5,338 nt of DNA. Source: Chloroflexota bacterium (GTDB lineage Bacteria > Chloroflexota > Dehalococcoidia > SM23-28-2 > RBG-16-64-32). This document shows positions 1-5,186 of this stretch, one piece after another. Each line of letters opens with the position of its first letter. The first letter of the stretch is position 1. The stretch covers positions 1 to 5,338 of the forward strand of contig JADFNQ010000105.1 of the NCBI GenBank assembly GCA_022563285.1. Direction: 5' to 3'. The notes under the pieces were generated by a model, which saw only the letters and a program-made list of their open reading frames with translations, did not search any database and had not been told where the DNA came from. A program made the position numbers and the translations under genes.

Positions 1-482
1 CTGACGGTGAGCCCTTTCTTGCCGGGGCGGGCGCGAATGCCCCACTCCGTGGGGACGTGCATCCAGCTCAGGTCCAGCGCTACCTCGCCGCCGGCGGCTG
101 CATCGCGCATGCGCTCCTGCTGGACGATGAAGCGCTCGGCCTGATCGGCGCGGACGCCGGCCTCGATCTGCGTGATGAGCATCTCCGGCTGGGCGCCGAG
201 GCCAAGGGCGCGCTTGAGCAGCTCCTCCGGCCAGCCATGCTTGGCCGCCGCCTTCGCCAGATCTTCGGGGATGGTGACCTCACCGCCGGCGCGGATGCGT
301 TCCTGCTCCGAGATGAACTGCTCCGCCTGCTCGGCGGTAGCTCCGGGCAACTGGATCTGCTGCTTGACGGCTTCCGGGGGGAAGCCCAGGGCGAGGGCGC
401 GCCGCATCAGGTCAAGGGGTATACCTTTCTCCTTTGCGACCTGCGCCAGATCTTCCGGGACTTGAGGGGACCCGTCAGGCAT
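1..482 (-). CDS. Tandem-repeat protein, probable N-terminally extended paralogue of the neighbouring ferritin-like protein (3' end off window)
   Basis: An open frame of 160 codons starts at the ATG at 482-480 and runs off the left edge without a stop. The start is fixed by a perfect AAGGAGGT seven bases upstream. Residues 8-68 and 71-133 are two copies of one ~62-residue unit, about half identical by eye. Each begins V/I-PEDLA, continues through G-x-P...RALxLG and QAExFI, and ends in QER...AGGE. The composition (Ala, Glu, Gln, Leu, no Cys) suggests soluble helical hairpins; there is no signal peptide or membrane segment. Residues 136-160 read LDLSWM...PGKKGLTV, matching LDLSWL...PGRRGLTF at residues 20-45 of the 360-residue diiron protein encoded just upstream. 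I infer that a ferritin-like di-metal domain follows off window. I do not recognise the repeat as a named domain; a small helical docking or UBA-like module is possible. Reading frame and start are secure; function is inferred. Confidence 0.85.
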   Translation of the reverse strand, partial: MPDGSPQVPEDLAQVAKEKGIPLDLMRRALALGFPPEAVKQQIQLPGATAEQAEQFISEQERIRAGGEVTIPEDLAKAAAKHGWPEELLKRALGLGAQPEMLITQIEAGVRADQAERFIVQQERMRDAAAGGEVALDLSWMHVPTEWGIRARPGKKGLTV

Positions 483-489
483 ACGCCTT

Positions 490-497
490 ACCTCCTT
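490..497 (-). promoter_or_regulatory. Perfect Shine-Dalgarno for the partial repeat-protein gene
   Basis: The minus strand reads AAGGAGGT, the full complement of the usual 16S anti-Shine-Dalgarno, seven bases before the ATG at 482. It is the strongest ribosome-binding site in the window and suggests efficient translation of this gene compared with its neighbours. Confidence 0.85.
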
Positions 498-538
498 CTT
501 GGGGACAGAGACACCGCGGTCAGAGGGGCGTCTCCTTC

Positions 539-567
539 ATTTAGTCATAGTGCGGGGCAACCGTCAA
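539..567 (-). promoter_or_regulatory. Candidate sigma70-type promoter for the partial repeat-protein gene
   Basis: On the minus strand, TTGACG (567-562) is a 5/6 match to the -35 box. CTAAAT (544-539) is a weak -10, 17 bases further on. Transcription would start near 532 and leave a leader of about 50 nt before the ATG at 482. The -10 box matches consensus at only about three of six positions, so the site is tentative. If real, this gene can be transcribed separately from the diiron gene upstream. Confidence 0.4.
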
Positions 568-573
568 GCGTAA

Positions 574-589
574 CTTAGCGGATGCTAAG
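574..589. promoter_or_regulatory. Inverted repeat CTTAGC-N4-GCTAAG, candidate operator
   Basis: A perfect 6-bp dyad with a 4-bp centre lies six bases upstream of the proposed -35 box at 562-567. The position and size suit a dimeric regulator site. It could also form a small RNA hairpin, but no T-run follows on either strand, so a stand-alone terminator is less likely. No regulator is encoded nearby. Confidence 0.35.
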
Positions 590-590
590 G

Positions 591-629
591 GAGGCGAGCC
601 GTCAGTGGAACCCTACGGGCATTCGCCTC
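591..629 (-). terminator. Stem-loop after the diiron gene, weak terminator candidate
   Basis: GAGGCGA (591-597) and TCGCCTC (623-629) form a perfect 7-bp inverted repeat. Between them CCC-TAC-GGG (611-619) can make an inner hairpin. The structure starts about 15 bases past the diiron gene stop at 645. No uridine tract follows, so intrinsic termination is doubtful. It could instead slow RNA decay or act with Rho. Confidence 0.3.
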
Positions 630-644
630 ACATGTGCGCCAGGG

Positions 645-1727
645 CTAGTTCTTCGGCGGGTCCAGGAAGGCGCGGAACATCGGGTTTATCCGGTCGCGCC
701 GCTCTCCGAGGCCGGCCACCTCCAGGCGGTGCATGTACTCGTTGATCTGGCGCTTGCGGATCGCCATGAGCTTCTGGAACCCCACATCCACGTTCTTCAC
801 GCCGCCGCCGGCGAGGACGATGATCGCCTCGTCAAAGTAGGGCATGGCGGCGGAGACGTTGATGATGTCCATAGAGAGGGGCCCTTCTACCTGGTCCAGA
901 TAGTGGTGGATCTCCTCGCGACGCCAGGGCTGGGTTTCCAGGATGTACTTCAGGTGCATGACGCCGAAGCCCAGGTGGCGGGACTCGTCCTGGTAGCAGA
1001 GGCGGAAGATGCGCTTCTCAGCCTCGTTGTAGGAGAGGTACTCGCCGGTGCGGAACAGGCTCTGAACGAGCCCCTCCAGGAAGATGTGCATGATGGCGGA
1101 CATCTCCGTGAAGTCCTTGGCGTCCAGGATAATGCGCAGGGAGGGCCCGGACTGACCCTCGGAGAGCAGTCCGCCGCCGTTCACCAGGGCGCGCTTGCGG
1201 AACACGTCCAGGTGCCGCGCCTCGTCCATGATCTGAGTGAGGAGGAAGAGCTTGACCTCGTAGTGAGCGGGGTTGATCCTGGGCAGCCACTGGCCGGGGG
1301 CGTCGCCGGCGATGAACTCGACCTCCGTGAGGAAGGTACAGAACTGGCACCACGCCCGCTCCAGGTCGTCCGGCAGGGGCCCGATCGTCTCCCAGGGGAT
1401 GTCCGTAGCGGAGGACCACTGGCGCTGAACAGCCTCTTCGTAGAGGAGGCGCGCGTTCTCCGACCAGACGTCCGCCTTGTCCGTGTAGTAGATGCCCGTG
1501 CGGGGGGCGTCCTTGCGGGCGCGGGCGTCGCGGGGCAAAAGGGTGGATGTCTCCGCTTGATCGGGGACCTCGCGGCCCTTCTCGATCTCGTTGAACGTCA
1601 GGCCCCGACGGCCGGGCAGTATCCTGTCCACCTTGCGGGCGTCGTCCGGCTTGAGCCAGCTAAGGTCAAGCTCGGGGACGTTGTCATCGGTACGGACCTT
1701 CTCGAGGATATCGGGGTTGATAGCCAT
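645..1727 (-). CDS. Ferritin-like (R2-type) di-metal carboxylate protein, probable oxidase/oxygenase
   Basis: A 360-residue soluble protein. The ATG at 1727 is preceded by GGGAGG at a 7-base spacing. An in-frame TTG at 1748 would add seven residues but lacks a ribosome-binding site. The four-helix di-metal ligand pattern is complete: Glu135 or Glu137 in TEVEF, Glu169/His172 in DEARH, Glu218 in FLEGL, and Glu248/His251 in DESRH. Spacing resembles ribonucleotide reductase small subunits and R2-like ligand-binding oxidases. The preceding W-SSATDIPWE stretch (104-113) and LLTQIMDEARH (162-172) also recall those families. Residue 176, four after the first ligand His and the radical Tyr position of class Ia R2, is Phe. 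Residue 213, five before Glu218, is Met rather than the R2lox cross-link Tyr. An oxidase or oxygenase using Fe/Fe or Mn/Fe is therefore likelier than a dNTP-producing R2, and no R1 gene is visible. The substrate is unknown. The gene has its own promoter and lies just upstream of a probable paralogue. Confidence 0.9.
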   Translation of the reverse strand: MAINPDILEKVRTDDNVPELDLSWLKPDDARKVDRILPGRRGLTFNEIEKGREVPDQAETSTLLPRDARARKDAPRTGIYYTDKADVWSENARLLYEEAVQRQWSSATDIPWETIGPLPDDLERAWCQFCTFLTEVEFIAGDAPGQWLPRINPAHYEVKLFLLTQIMDEARHLDVFRKRALVNGGGLLSEGQSGPSLRIILDAKDFTEMSAIMHIFLEGLVQSLFRTGEYLSYNEAEKRIFRLCYQDESRHLGFGVMHLKYILETQPWRREEIHHYLDQVEGPLSMDIINVSAAMPYFDEAIIVLAGGGVKNVDVGFQKLMAIRKRQINEYMHRLEVAGLGERRDRINPMFRAFLDPPKN

Positions 1728-1734
1728 GACCCGC

Positions 1735-1740
1735 CCTCCC
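1735..1740 (-). promoter_or_regulatory. Shine-Dalgarno fixing the diiron protein start
   Basis: GGGAGG on the minus strand lies seven bases before the ATG at 1727. It sits inside the alternative longer frame that begins at TTG 1748, which argues for the shorter 360-residue product. Confidence 0.75.
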
Positions 1741-1750
1741 GATTGCAATC
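1741..1750. repeat. Perfect 10-bp palindrome in the diiron gene leader
   Basis: GATTGCAATC is self-complementary over all ten bases. It sits directly beside the Shine-Dalgarno, downstream of the promoter, where a bound repressor would block elongation or initiation. A palindrome this short can occur by chance, so a regulatory role is speculative. Confidence 0.3.
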
Positions 1751-1783
1751 TGAGTCCGGTAGGCTTGTTTGAGGCAAGAGTAG

Positions 1784-1810
1784 ACTATAACGGCGGCGGT
1801 ACGGTGTCAA
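1784..1810 (-). promoter_or_regulatory. Sigma70-type promoter for the diiron gene
   Basis: The minus strand has a consensus TTGACA (1810-1805) and a TATAGT -10 box (1789-1784, five of six matches). The 15-base spacer is shorter than the preferred 17. Predicted transcription starts near 1777, giving a leader of about 50 nt. It is the best promoter in the window and separates this gene from the B12 operon upstream. Confidence 0.6.
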
Positions 1811-1826
1811 GGCAGACGACACGGTG

Positions 1827-1854
1827 GTAGCGTATGCTCCGTTCACGCTTGTGG
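1827..1854. repeat. Degenerate partial copy of the adjacent REP-like element
   Basis: GTAGCG (1827-1832), then CCGTTCACGCTTGTGG (1839-1854), parallels GTAGCG (1870-1875) and CCATTCGTTCTTGTGG (1891-1906) of the intact element. The 16-base blocks share 12 positions. The hairpin arm between GTAGCG and CC is shortened from 15 to 6 bases. This looks like a decayed or internally deleted tandem copy. Chance similarity is possible. Confidence 0.3.
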
Positions 1855-1856
1855 TG

Positions 1857-1868
1857 GGCAGCACTGCC
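1857..1868. repeat. Small hairpin GGCAG-CA-CTGCC abutting the REP-like element
   Basis: A perfect 5-bp inverted repeat with a 2-bp centre ends exactly one base before the 60-bp element. It may be part of the same structured array and adds a third hairpin to transcripts crossing this gap. Confidence 0.4.
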
Positions 1869-1928
1869 TGTAGCGGAGGCCTTCAGGCCTCCATTCGTTC
1901 TTGTGGCGACCTGAAGGTCGCCGCTACA
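1869..1928. repeat. 60-bp REP/BIME-like quasi-palindromic element
   Basis: The ends are TGTAGCGG (1869-1876) and its exact complement CCGCTACA (1921-1928). Inside are two hairpins: GGAGGCCT-TC-AGGCCTCC (1875-1892) and GGCGACCT-GA-AGGTCGCC (1905-1922), each with a perfect 8-bp stem. They are separated by a 12-base spacer. The two arms are inverted, diverged copies of one unit, TGTAGCGG-x-G-x-CCTTCAGG-x-C-x-CC. Paired stem differences are compensatory (A-T/G-C in one arm, C-G/A-T in the other), so pairing is kept. This is the architecture of a bacterial interspersed mosaic element: two REP units head to head. It begins 47 bases past the rhomboid stop and may end or stabilise the B12-operon transcript. 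No T-run follows. Confidence 0.75.
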
Positions 1929-1975
1929 TCGCTCAACTCATCTCACAAGGCAGGGCCGCAACGCCACCGGCAACC

Positions 1976-2677
1976 TCACCAGACGGCCGCGGGCGGCCTG
2001 CGCCGCGGCCGCCGACGCCGGAACACCCAGACCAGCAACAGCCCGGCGAGGAAGCCGCCGACGTGCGCCCAGAAGGCGACGCCCTGCGTGACGCCGCTAG
2101 CGGCGCCCAGGCCGGCGACACCGTTGAGGAGCTGGAGGAGGAACCAGAAGACGATAAGGAAGGCCGCCGGCACCGGGAACGTGCCGAGGAACCAGAGCCA
2201 GGGGATGAGCACGGAGACGGTCGCCCGCGGGTACAGCACCAGGTAGGCGCCCAGCACGCCCGCTATCGCCCCGCTGGCCCCGATCATCGGGATGCGGCTG
2301 TCCGGATCGACGAACACCTGGAGGGCGACCGCGCCGACGCCGGCCAGGAGGTAGAACAGCAGGTAGCGGCTGTGGCCCATGGCGTCCTCCACGTTGTCCC
2401 CGAACACCCACAGGAAGAGCATGTTGCCGATGAGGTGGAGCCAGCCCCCGTGTATGAACATGGCGGTGGCGATCGTGGCCGGCTCCTCGACGCCTGAAGG
2501 GCTCTCCAGCCAGTCCACGAGCTGGACGGGGATGACGCCCCAGTCCAGGAAGAAACGGCTGACATCGATGGAGTCGAGGGAGAGCTCGTACAGGAAGACG
2601 AGGACGGAGGCGACGATGATGCCAACGTTGACGTAGGGGATGATGCGGCGGCGGGCGCTATCGCCGACGGGGATCAT
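1976..2677 (-). CDS. Rhomboid-family intramembrane serine protease
   Basis: A 233-residue polytopic membrane protein that should cleave transmembrane substrates within the lipid bilayer. Visible family marks are H76-GGWLH-LIGN (His76, His81, Asn85), the nucleophile motif GASG with Ser135, and the catalytic base in AHVGG with His205. Together these give the Ser-His dyad of an active enzyme. The first membrane helix is around residues 14-31, with further hydrophobic segments near 82-93, 104-122, 132-149, 153-164, 170-188 and 199-219. The C-terminus is a short arginine-rich tail (219-227), expected in the cytoplasm by the positive-inside rule. Length is normal for a compact bacterial rhomboid. 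It starts 9 bases after the adenosyltransferase stop with only a poor Shine-Dalgarno, so it is probably the last gene of the B12 operon. Its substrate is unknown and a direct link to cobalamin is not established. Confidence 0.93.
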   Translation of the reverse strand: MIPVGDSARRRIIPYVNVGIIVASVLVFLYELSLDSIDVSRFFLDWGVIPVQLVDWLESPSGVEEPATIATAMFIHGGWLHLIGNMLFLWVFGDNVEDAMGHSRYLLFYLLAGVGAVALQVFVDPDSRIPMIGASGAIAGVLGAYLVLYPRATVSVLIPWLWFLGTFPVPAAFLIVFWFLLQLLNGVAGLGAASGVTQGVAFWAHVGGFLAGLLLVWVFRRRRPRRRPPAAVW

Positions 2678-2686
2678 ACGGGGGCC

Positions 2687-3256
2687 CTACCCCTTGCGCC
2701 AGCGGGTCTCCGGCTTACGGGCGGCCTTGTTCACGTAGCGGGCGAGGACGAACAGGAGATCGGACAGGCGGTTGAGGTAGACGATGAGCTGAGGGTTCAC
2801 CTCCTCCTGTCGGGAGAGGCGCACGACGGCGCGCTCGGCGCGGCGGCAGACGCCGCGGGCGAGGTGAAGGAGGGCGCCCGCCCGGGAGCCGGAAGGGAGG
2901 ATGAACGTGCGCAGGGGCGGCACCTTCGCGTCGTACTCGTCGATGAGGCGCTCCAGGCCGGCGATCTTGCGCTCGGGGTCGATGAACATGCGGCCCCGCT
3001 CAGCCTTGGGGCCGGACTCGCTGGCGAGCTCCGCGCCGATGTTAAACAGCTCGTTCTGGACCGACTGAAGGGCGGCGCTGACGCGGCGCTGGCGCAGGAA
3101 GGCGACGGCGACACCCAGGGCCGAGTTGAGCTCGTCGACGCTGCCGTAGGCCTCGACGCGGGGATGGTCCTTGGCGACGCGGCCGCCGCCGAACAGCGCC
3201 GTCTCGCCCAGATCGCCCGTGCGGGTGTAGAGCTTGGACTTCGCCGGCCTGCCCAT
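2687..3256 (-). CDS. PduO-type ATP:cob(I)alamin adenosyltransferase
   Basis: A 189-residue cytoplasmic enzyme that transfers the adenosyl group of ATP to cob(I)alamin, giving coenzyme B12; the family is trimeric. The N-terminal ATP-binding signature YTRTGD-LGET is at residues 10-19, followed by FGGGRVxKDxxRVEAYGxVDELN (22-44). The active-site block RGVCRRAER (134-142) supplies Arg134, Arg138, Arg139 and Glu141, matching catalytic arginines and glutamate of human MMAB. YLNRLSDLLF (160-169) completes the family pattern. Length matches bacterial single-domain members; no key residue is missing. The start at 3256 leaves a 14-base gap after the ATPase gene, with a weak TAGG ribosome site. Position directly behind a BtuFCD-type transporter suggests it adenosylates imported corrinoid, supporting salvage rather than de novo synthesis. 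It is homologous to PduO/MMAB, not to CobA/BtuR. Confidence 0.95.
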   Translation of the reverse strand: MGRPAKSKLYTRTGDLGETALFGGGRVAKDHPRVEAYGSVDELNSALGVAVAFLRQRRVSAALQSVQNELFNIGAELASESGPKAERGRMFIDPERKIAGLERLIDEYDAKVPPLRTFILPSGSRAGALLHLARGVCRRAERAVVRLSRQEEVNPQLIVYLNRLSDLLFVLARYVNKAARKPETRWRKG

Positions 3257-3270
3257 AGTCAGCGCCTAGT

Positions 3271-4083
3271 CTACTGCGCGTCCCCGTCCGGGGCCAGCAC
3301 CGGCCGCCCCGTCACCGGGTGCGACAGCACGTGGAGCGAGGTGCCGTAGACCCGGCGCAGCCGTTCAGTCGTGAGCACTTCGCCGGGGCTGCCCTCCGCC
3401 ACCACGCGGCCCTGGTGGAGCATGACCAGGCGATAGCAGAACTGGGCGGCCAGGGTGAGGTCGTGGACGGCGGCAAGGACGGCCTTACCCTCGCTCCGGC
3501 AGAGCCGCGCCATCAGGCCCAGCGTGGCCGCCTGATGGCCTACGTCCAGGTGCGCCGTCGGCTCGTCCAGGAGCAGCAGCGGCGTCTCCTGAGCCAGGGC
3601 GCGGGCGACCAGCAGGCGCTGACGCTCGCCGCCGGAGAGCTCGCCCAGGGGCCGTTCGGCCAGCTCCCAGGTGTCCGTGGCGAGCATGGCTTGCCTGGCC
3701 GCCCGAAGGTCGGCCTGACCTTCGGTCTGGAGCAGCCTCAGGTGCGGCGTGCGGCCCATCAGCACCAGCTCCAGGGCGGTGAACGCGGGCGGGAGCTGCG
3801 GGTTCTGGGGGACCACGGCCGCCCGCAGCGCCAGCTCCCGCGGCGACAGGCGGAGGGCGTCGGCGCCGTCCAGACGCACCTCGCCCGCCTGCGGGGCGAC
3901 GATGCCGCAGACGGCGCGGATGAGGGTGGTCTTGCCGGAGCCGTTGGGCCCCACCAGCCCCAGTAGGCGGCCCGCAGGCAGGGACAGGGAGACGTCCCGC
4001 AGCGCCACCCTGGCGCCGTAAGCGACACTGAGGCCTCGCACGTCGAGCGCGGCAGTGCCCCTATCGACGGTGAGCGCGCTCAC
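3271..4083 (-). CDS. btuD: ABC transporter ATPase, BtuD/FecE type (probable corrinoid import)
   Basis: A 270-residue nucleotide-binding subunit that powers the adjoining permease. Motifs in order: Walker A GPNGSGKT (45-52), Q-loop Gln93 in VVPQNP, signature LSGGERQR (149-156), Walker B LLLLDEP with Asp173 and Glu174, D-loop HLD (178-180) and switch His207 in AAVHD. All catalytic residues are present. The ending after GEVLTTERLRRVYG is typical of the iron-chelate/B12 class. The start is GTG at 4083, overlapping the permease stop as GTGA, so translation is probably coupled; the nearest ribosome-site-like sequence is a weak GGGG. The family also serves haem and siderophore importers. The cobalamin assignment rests on the next gene being a cobalamin adenosyltransferase. 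Confidence 0.92.
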   Translation of the reverse strand: MSALTVDRGTAALDVRGLSVAYGARVALRDVSLSLPAGRLLGLVGPNGSGKTTLIRAVCGIVAPQAGEVRLDGADALRLSPRELALRAAVVPQNPQLPPAFTALELVLMGRTPHLRLLQTEGQADLRAARQAMLATDTWELAERPLGELSGGERQRLLVARALAQETPLLLLDEPTAHLDVGHQAATLGLMARLCRSEGKAVLAAVHDLTLAAQFCYRLVMLHQGRVVAEGSPGEVLTTERLRRVYGTSLHVLSHPVTGRPVLAPDGDAQ

Positions 4084-5186
4084 CAGAAGGACCCCACGCG
4101 GGCGCGGCGCAGCAGGTAGAGAAAGAAGGGCACGCCGCAGACGGCGGTGATTATCCCCACCGGCACCTCCGAAGGCTGGTCCACGGTACGGGCCACGAGG
4201 TCGGCGAGGATGAGGAAGGTGGCGCCGAACAGGATCGACATCGGCAGGAGCTGGCGGTTGTCGGGGCCCCAGAGGAGGCGAACGGCGTGCGGGACGATGA
4301 GCCCCACGAATCCGATCGTGCCGGCGACGGCCACGGCGGCAGCGGTGGCCAGGGAGGCGACGCCCAGCAGAAGGAGCTTCGTCTTCTCCGGATCGACGCC
4401 GAGCAGACGGGCCTGCTCCTCGTCCAGGCTGAGGACGTTGAGCACGCGGCCGTGAGCGAGGATAACGACGGCGGCGGGCAGGGCGTAGGGCAGGGCCCAG
4501 ACGAACTCCCCCCAGGTGGCGGTGTTGAAGCTGCCGAGAATGACCGAGAACACGGAGAGCGTATGGGTGGTGCTACGCAGCATGAGGAAAGTGGTGATGG
4601 CGGTGGAGAGCGACGCCACGGCCACCCCGGCCAGGATCAGGGTGGTTGTGGGCAGCGTGGTGCCCACGCGGGCGACGCCGTAGACGACGACCACGGAGGC
4701 GATGGCGCCGGCGAAGGCGGCCATAGGCAGGACGCTGAGGCCGTGCCACGAGTGAGGCGTATCGGTGACGATGACGATGGTGGCGCCGAGGGCGGCCCCG
4801 GTGGCCACGCCGATGAGATAGGGGTCGGCCAGGGGGTTGCGGAACACCCCCTGATAGGTGGCCCCGGCCATCGCCAGGACGGCGCCGGTCAGCCCGGCAA
4901 GCAGCACCCGCGGCAGGCGCACCTCCCAGATAATGTCTCGCCACAGAGCGGGCAGGCTATCGGCCAACTCCACGCCAGGCAGGCGGGAGAGGACGATGCG
5001 GGCGGTGGCCTCCAGGGGGATGCTGGCCGGCCCCACGGCTGTGGCCAGGACGATTGCCCCCAGGAGGGCGGCCGTCGCCATCAGGTAGCGGCGCCAGGGG
5101 GAGCGGCCAAAGCCGGTCAGGGCCCGCTCGCTGGCGGGCAGGGGCTCGGCGGCGTCTACGGCGGGAGCGGGGCGGAGGACGTTCAC
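4080..5186 (-). CDS. btuC: FecCD/BtuC-family ABC permease (probable corrinoid import)
   Basis: A 368-residue inner-membrane permease, expected to have about ten helices and act as a homodimer. Family marks are RLPRVLLAGLTGAVLAMAG (90-108), the NPLADPYLIG segment (117-126), the cytoplasmic coupling region around DEEQARLLGVD (255-265), GFVGLIVPHAVR (292-303) and the C-terminal SEVPVGIITAVCGVPFF (339-355). Compared with ~330-residue E. coli BtuC, it has a 30-40-residue hydrophilic, proline/alanine-rich N-terminal extension before the first helix (about 34-53). The start is GTG at 5186, with GGAG eight bases upstream, overlapping the binding-protein stop by 4 bp. A shorter start at Met36 would cut into the first membrane helix. 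Substrate could be cobalamin, cobinamide or another chelate; the downstream adenosyltransferase favours a corrinoid. Confidence 0.93.
   Translation of the reverse strand: MNVLRPAPAVDAAEPLPASERALTGFGRSPWRRYLMATAALLGAIVLATAVGPASIPLEATARIVLSRLPGVELADSLPALWRDIIWEVRLPRVLLAGLTGAVLAMAGATYQGVFRNPLADPYLIGVATGAALGATIVIVTDTPHSWHGLSVLPMAAFAGAIASVVVVYGVARVGTTLPTTTLILAGVAVASLSTAITTFLMLRSTTHTLSVFSVILGSFNTATWGEFVWALPYALPAAVVILAHGRVLNVLSLDEEQARLLGVDPEKTKLLLLGVASLATAAAVAVAGTIGFVGLIVPHAVRLLWGPDNRQLLPMSILFGATFLILADLVARTVDQPSEVPVGIITAVCGVPFFLYLLRRARVGSFW

Noticed and set aside
57..578. Plus-strand open frame over the left-edge gene
   Set aside because: The minus strand carries a perfect Shine-Dalgarno, an ATG and a clean tandem protein repeat, so this frame is the shadow.
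645..1727. Ribonucleotide reductase small subunit (nrdB/nrdF)
   Set aside because: Ligands fit the superfamily, but the radical Tyr position is Phe, the N- and C-terminal regions do not look like NrdB, and there is no large-subunit gene nearby.
582..1772. Long plus-strand open frame (396 codons) opposite the diiron gene
   Set aside because: It mirrors the codon structure of a clear ferritin-like gene on the other strand, has no recognisable motif and no good ribosome site. High GC routinely leaves such antisense frames open.
1869..1928. CRISPR repeat or insertion-sequence end
   Set aside because: There is only one full unit, no regularly spaced repeats with unique spacers, no transposase frame and no target-site duplication.
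1728..1975. Possible small RNA or riboswitch in the intergenic region
   Set aside because: The hairpins are explained by a symmetric REP-like DNA element. I see no B12-box or other riboswitch core and no U-tract terminator.
1901..2497. Plus-strand open frame running from the REP-like element into the rhomboid gene
   Set aside because: Low-complexity acidic/proline-rich product with no motif; the opposite strand encodes a catalytically complete rhomboid.
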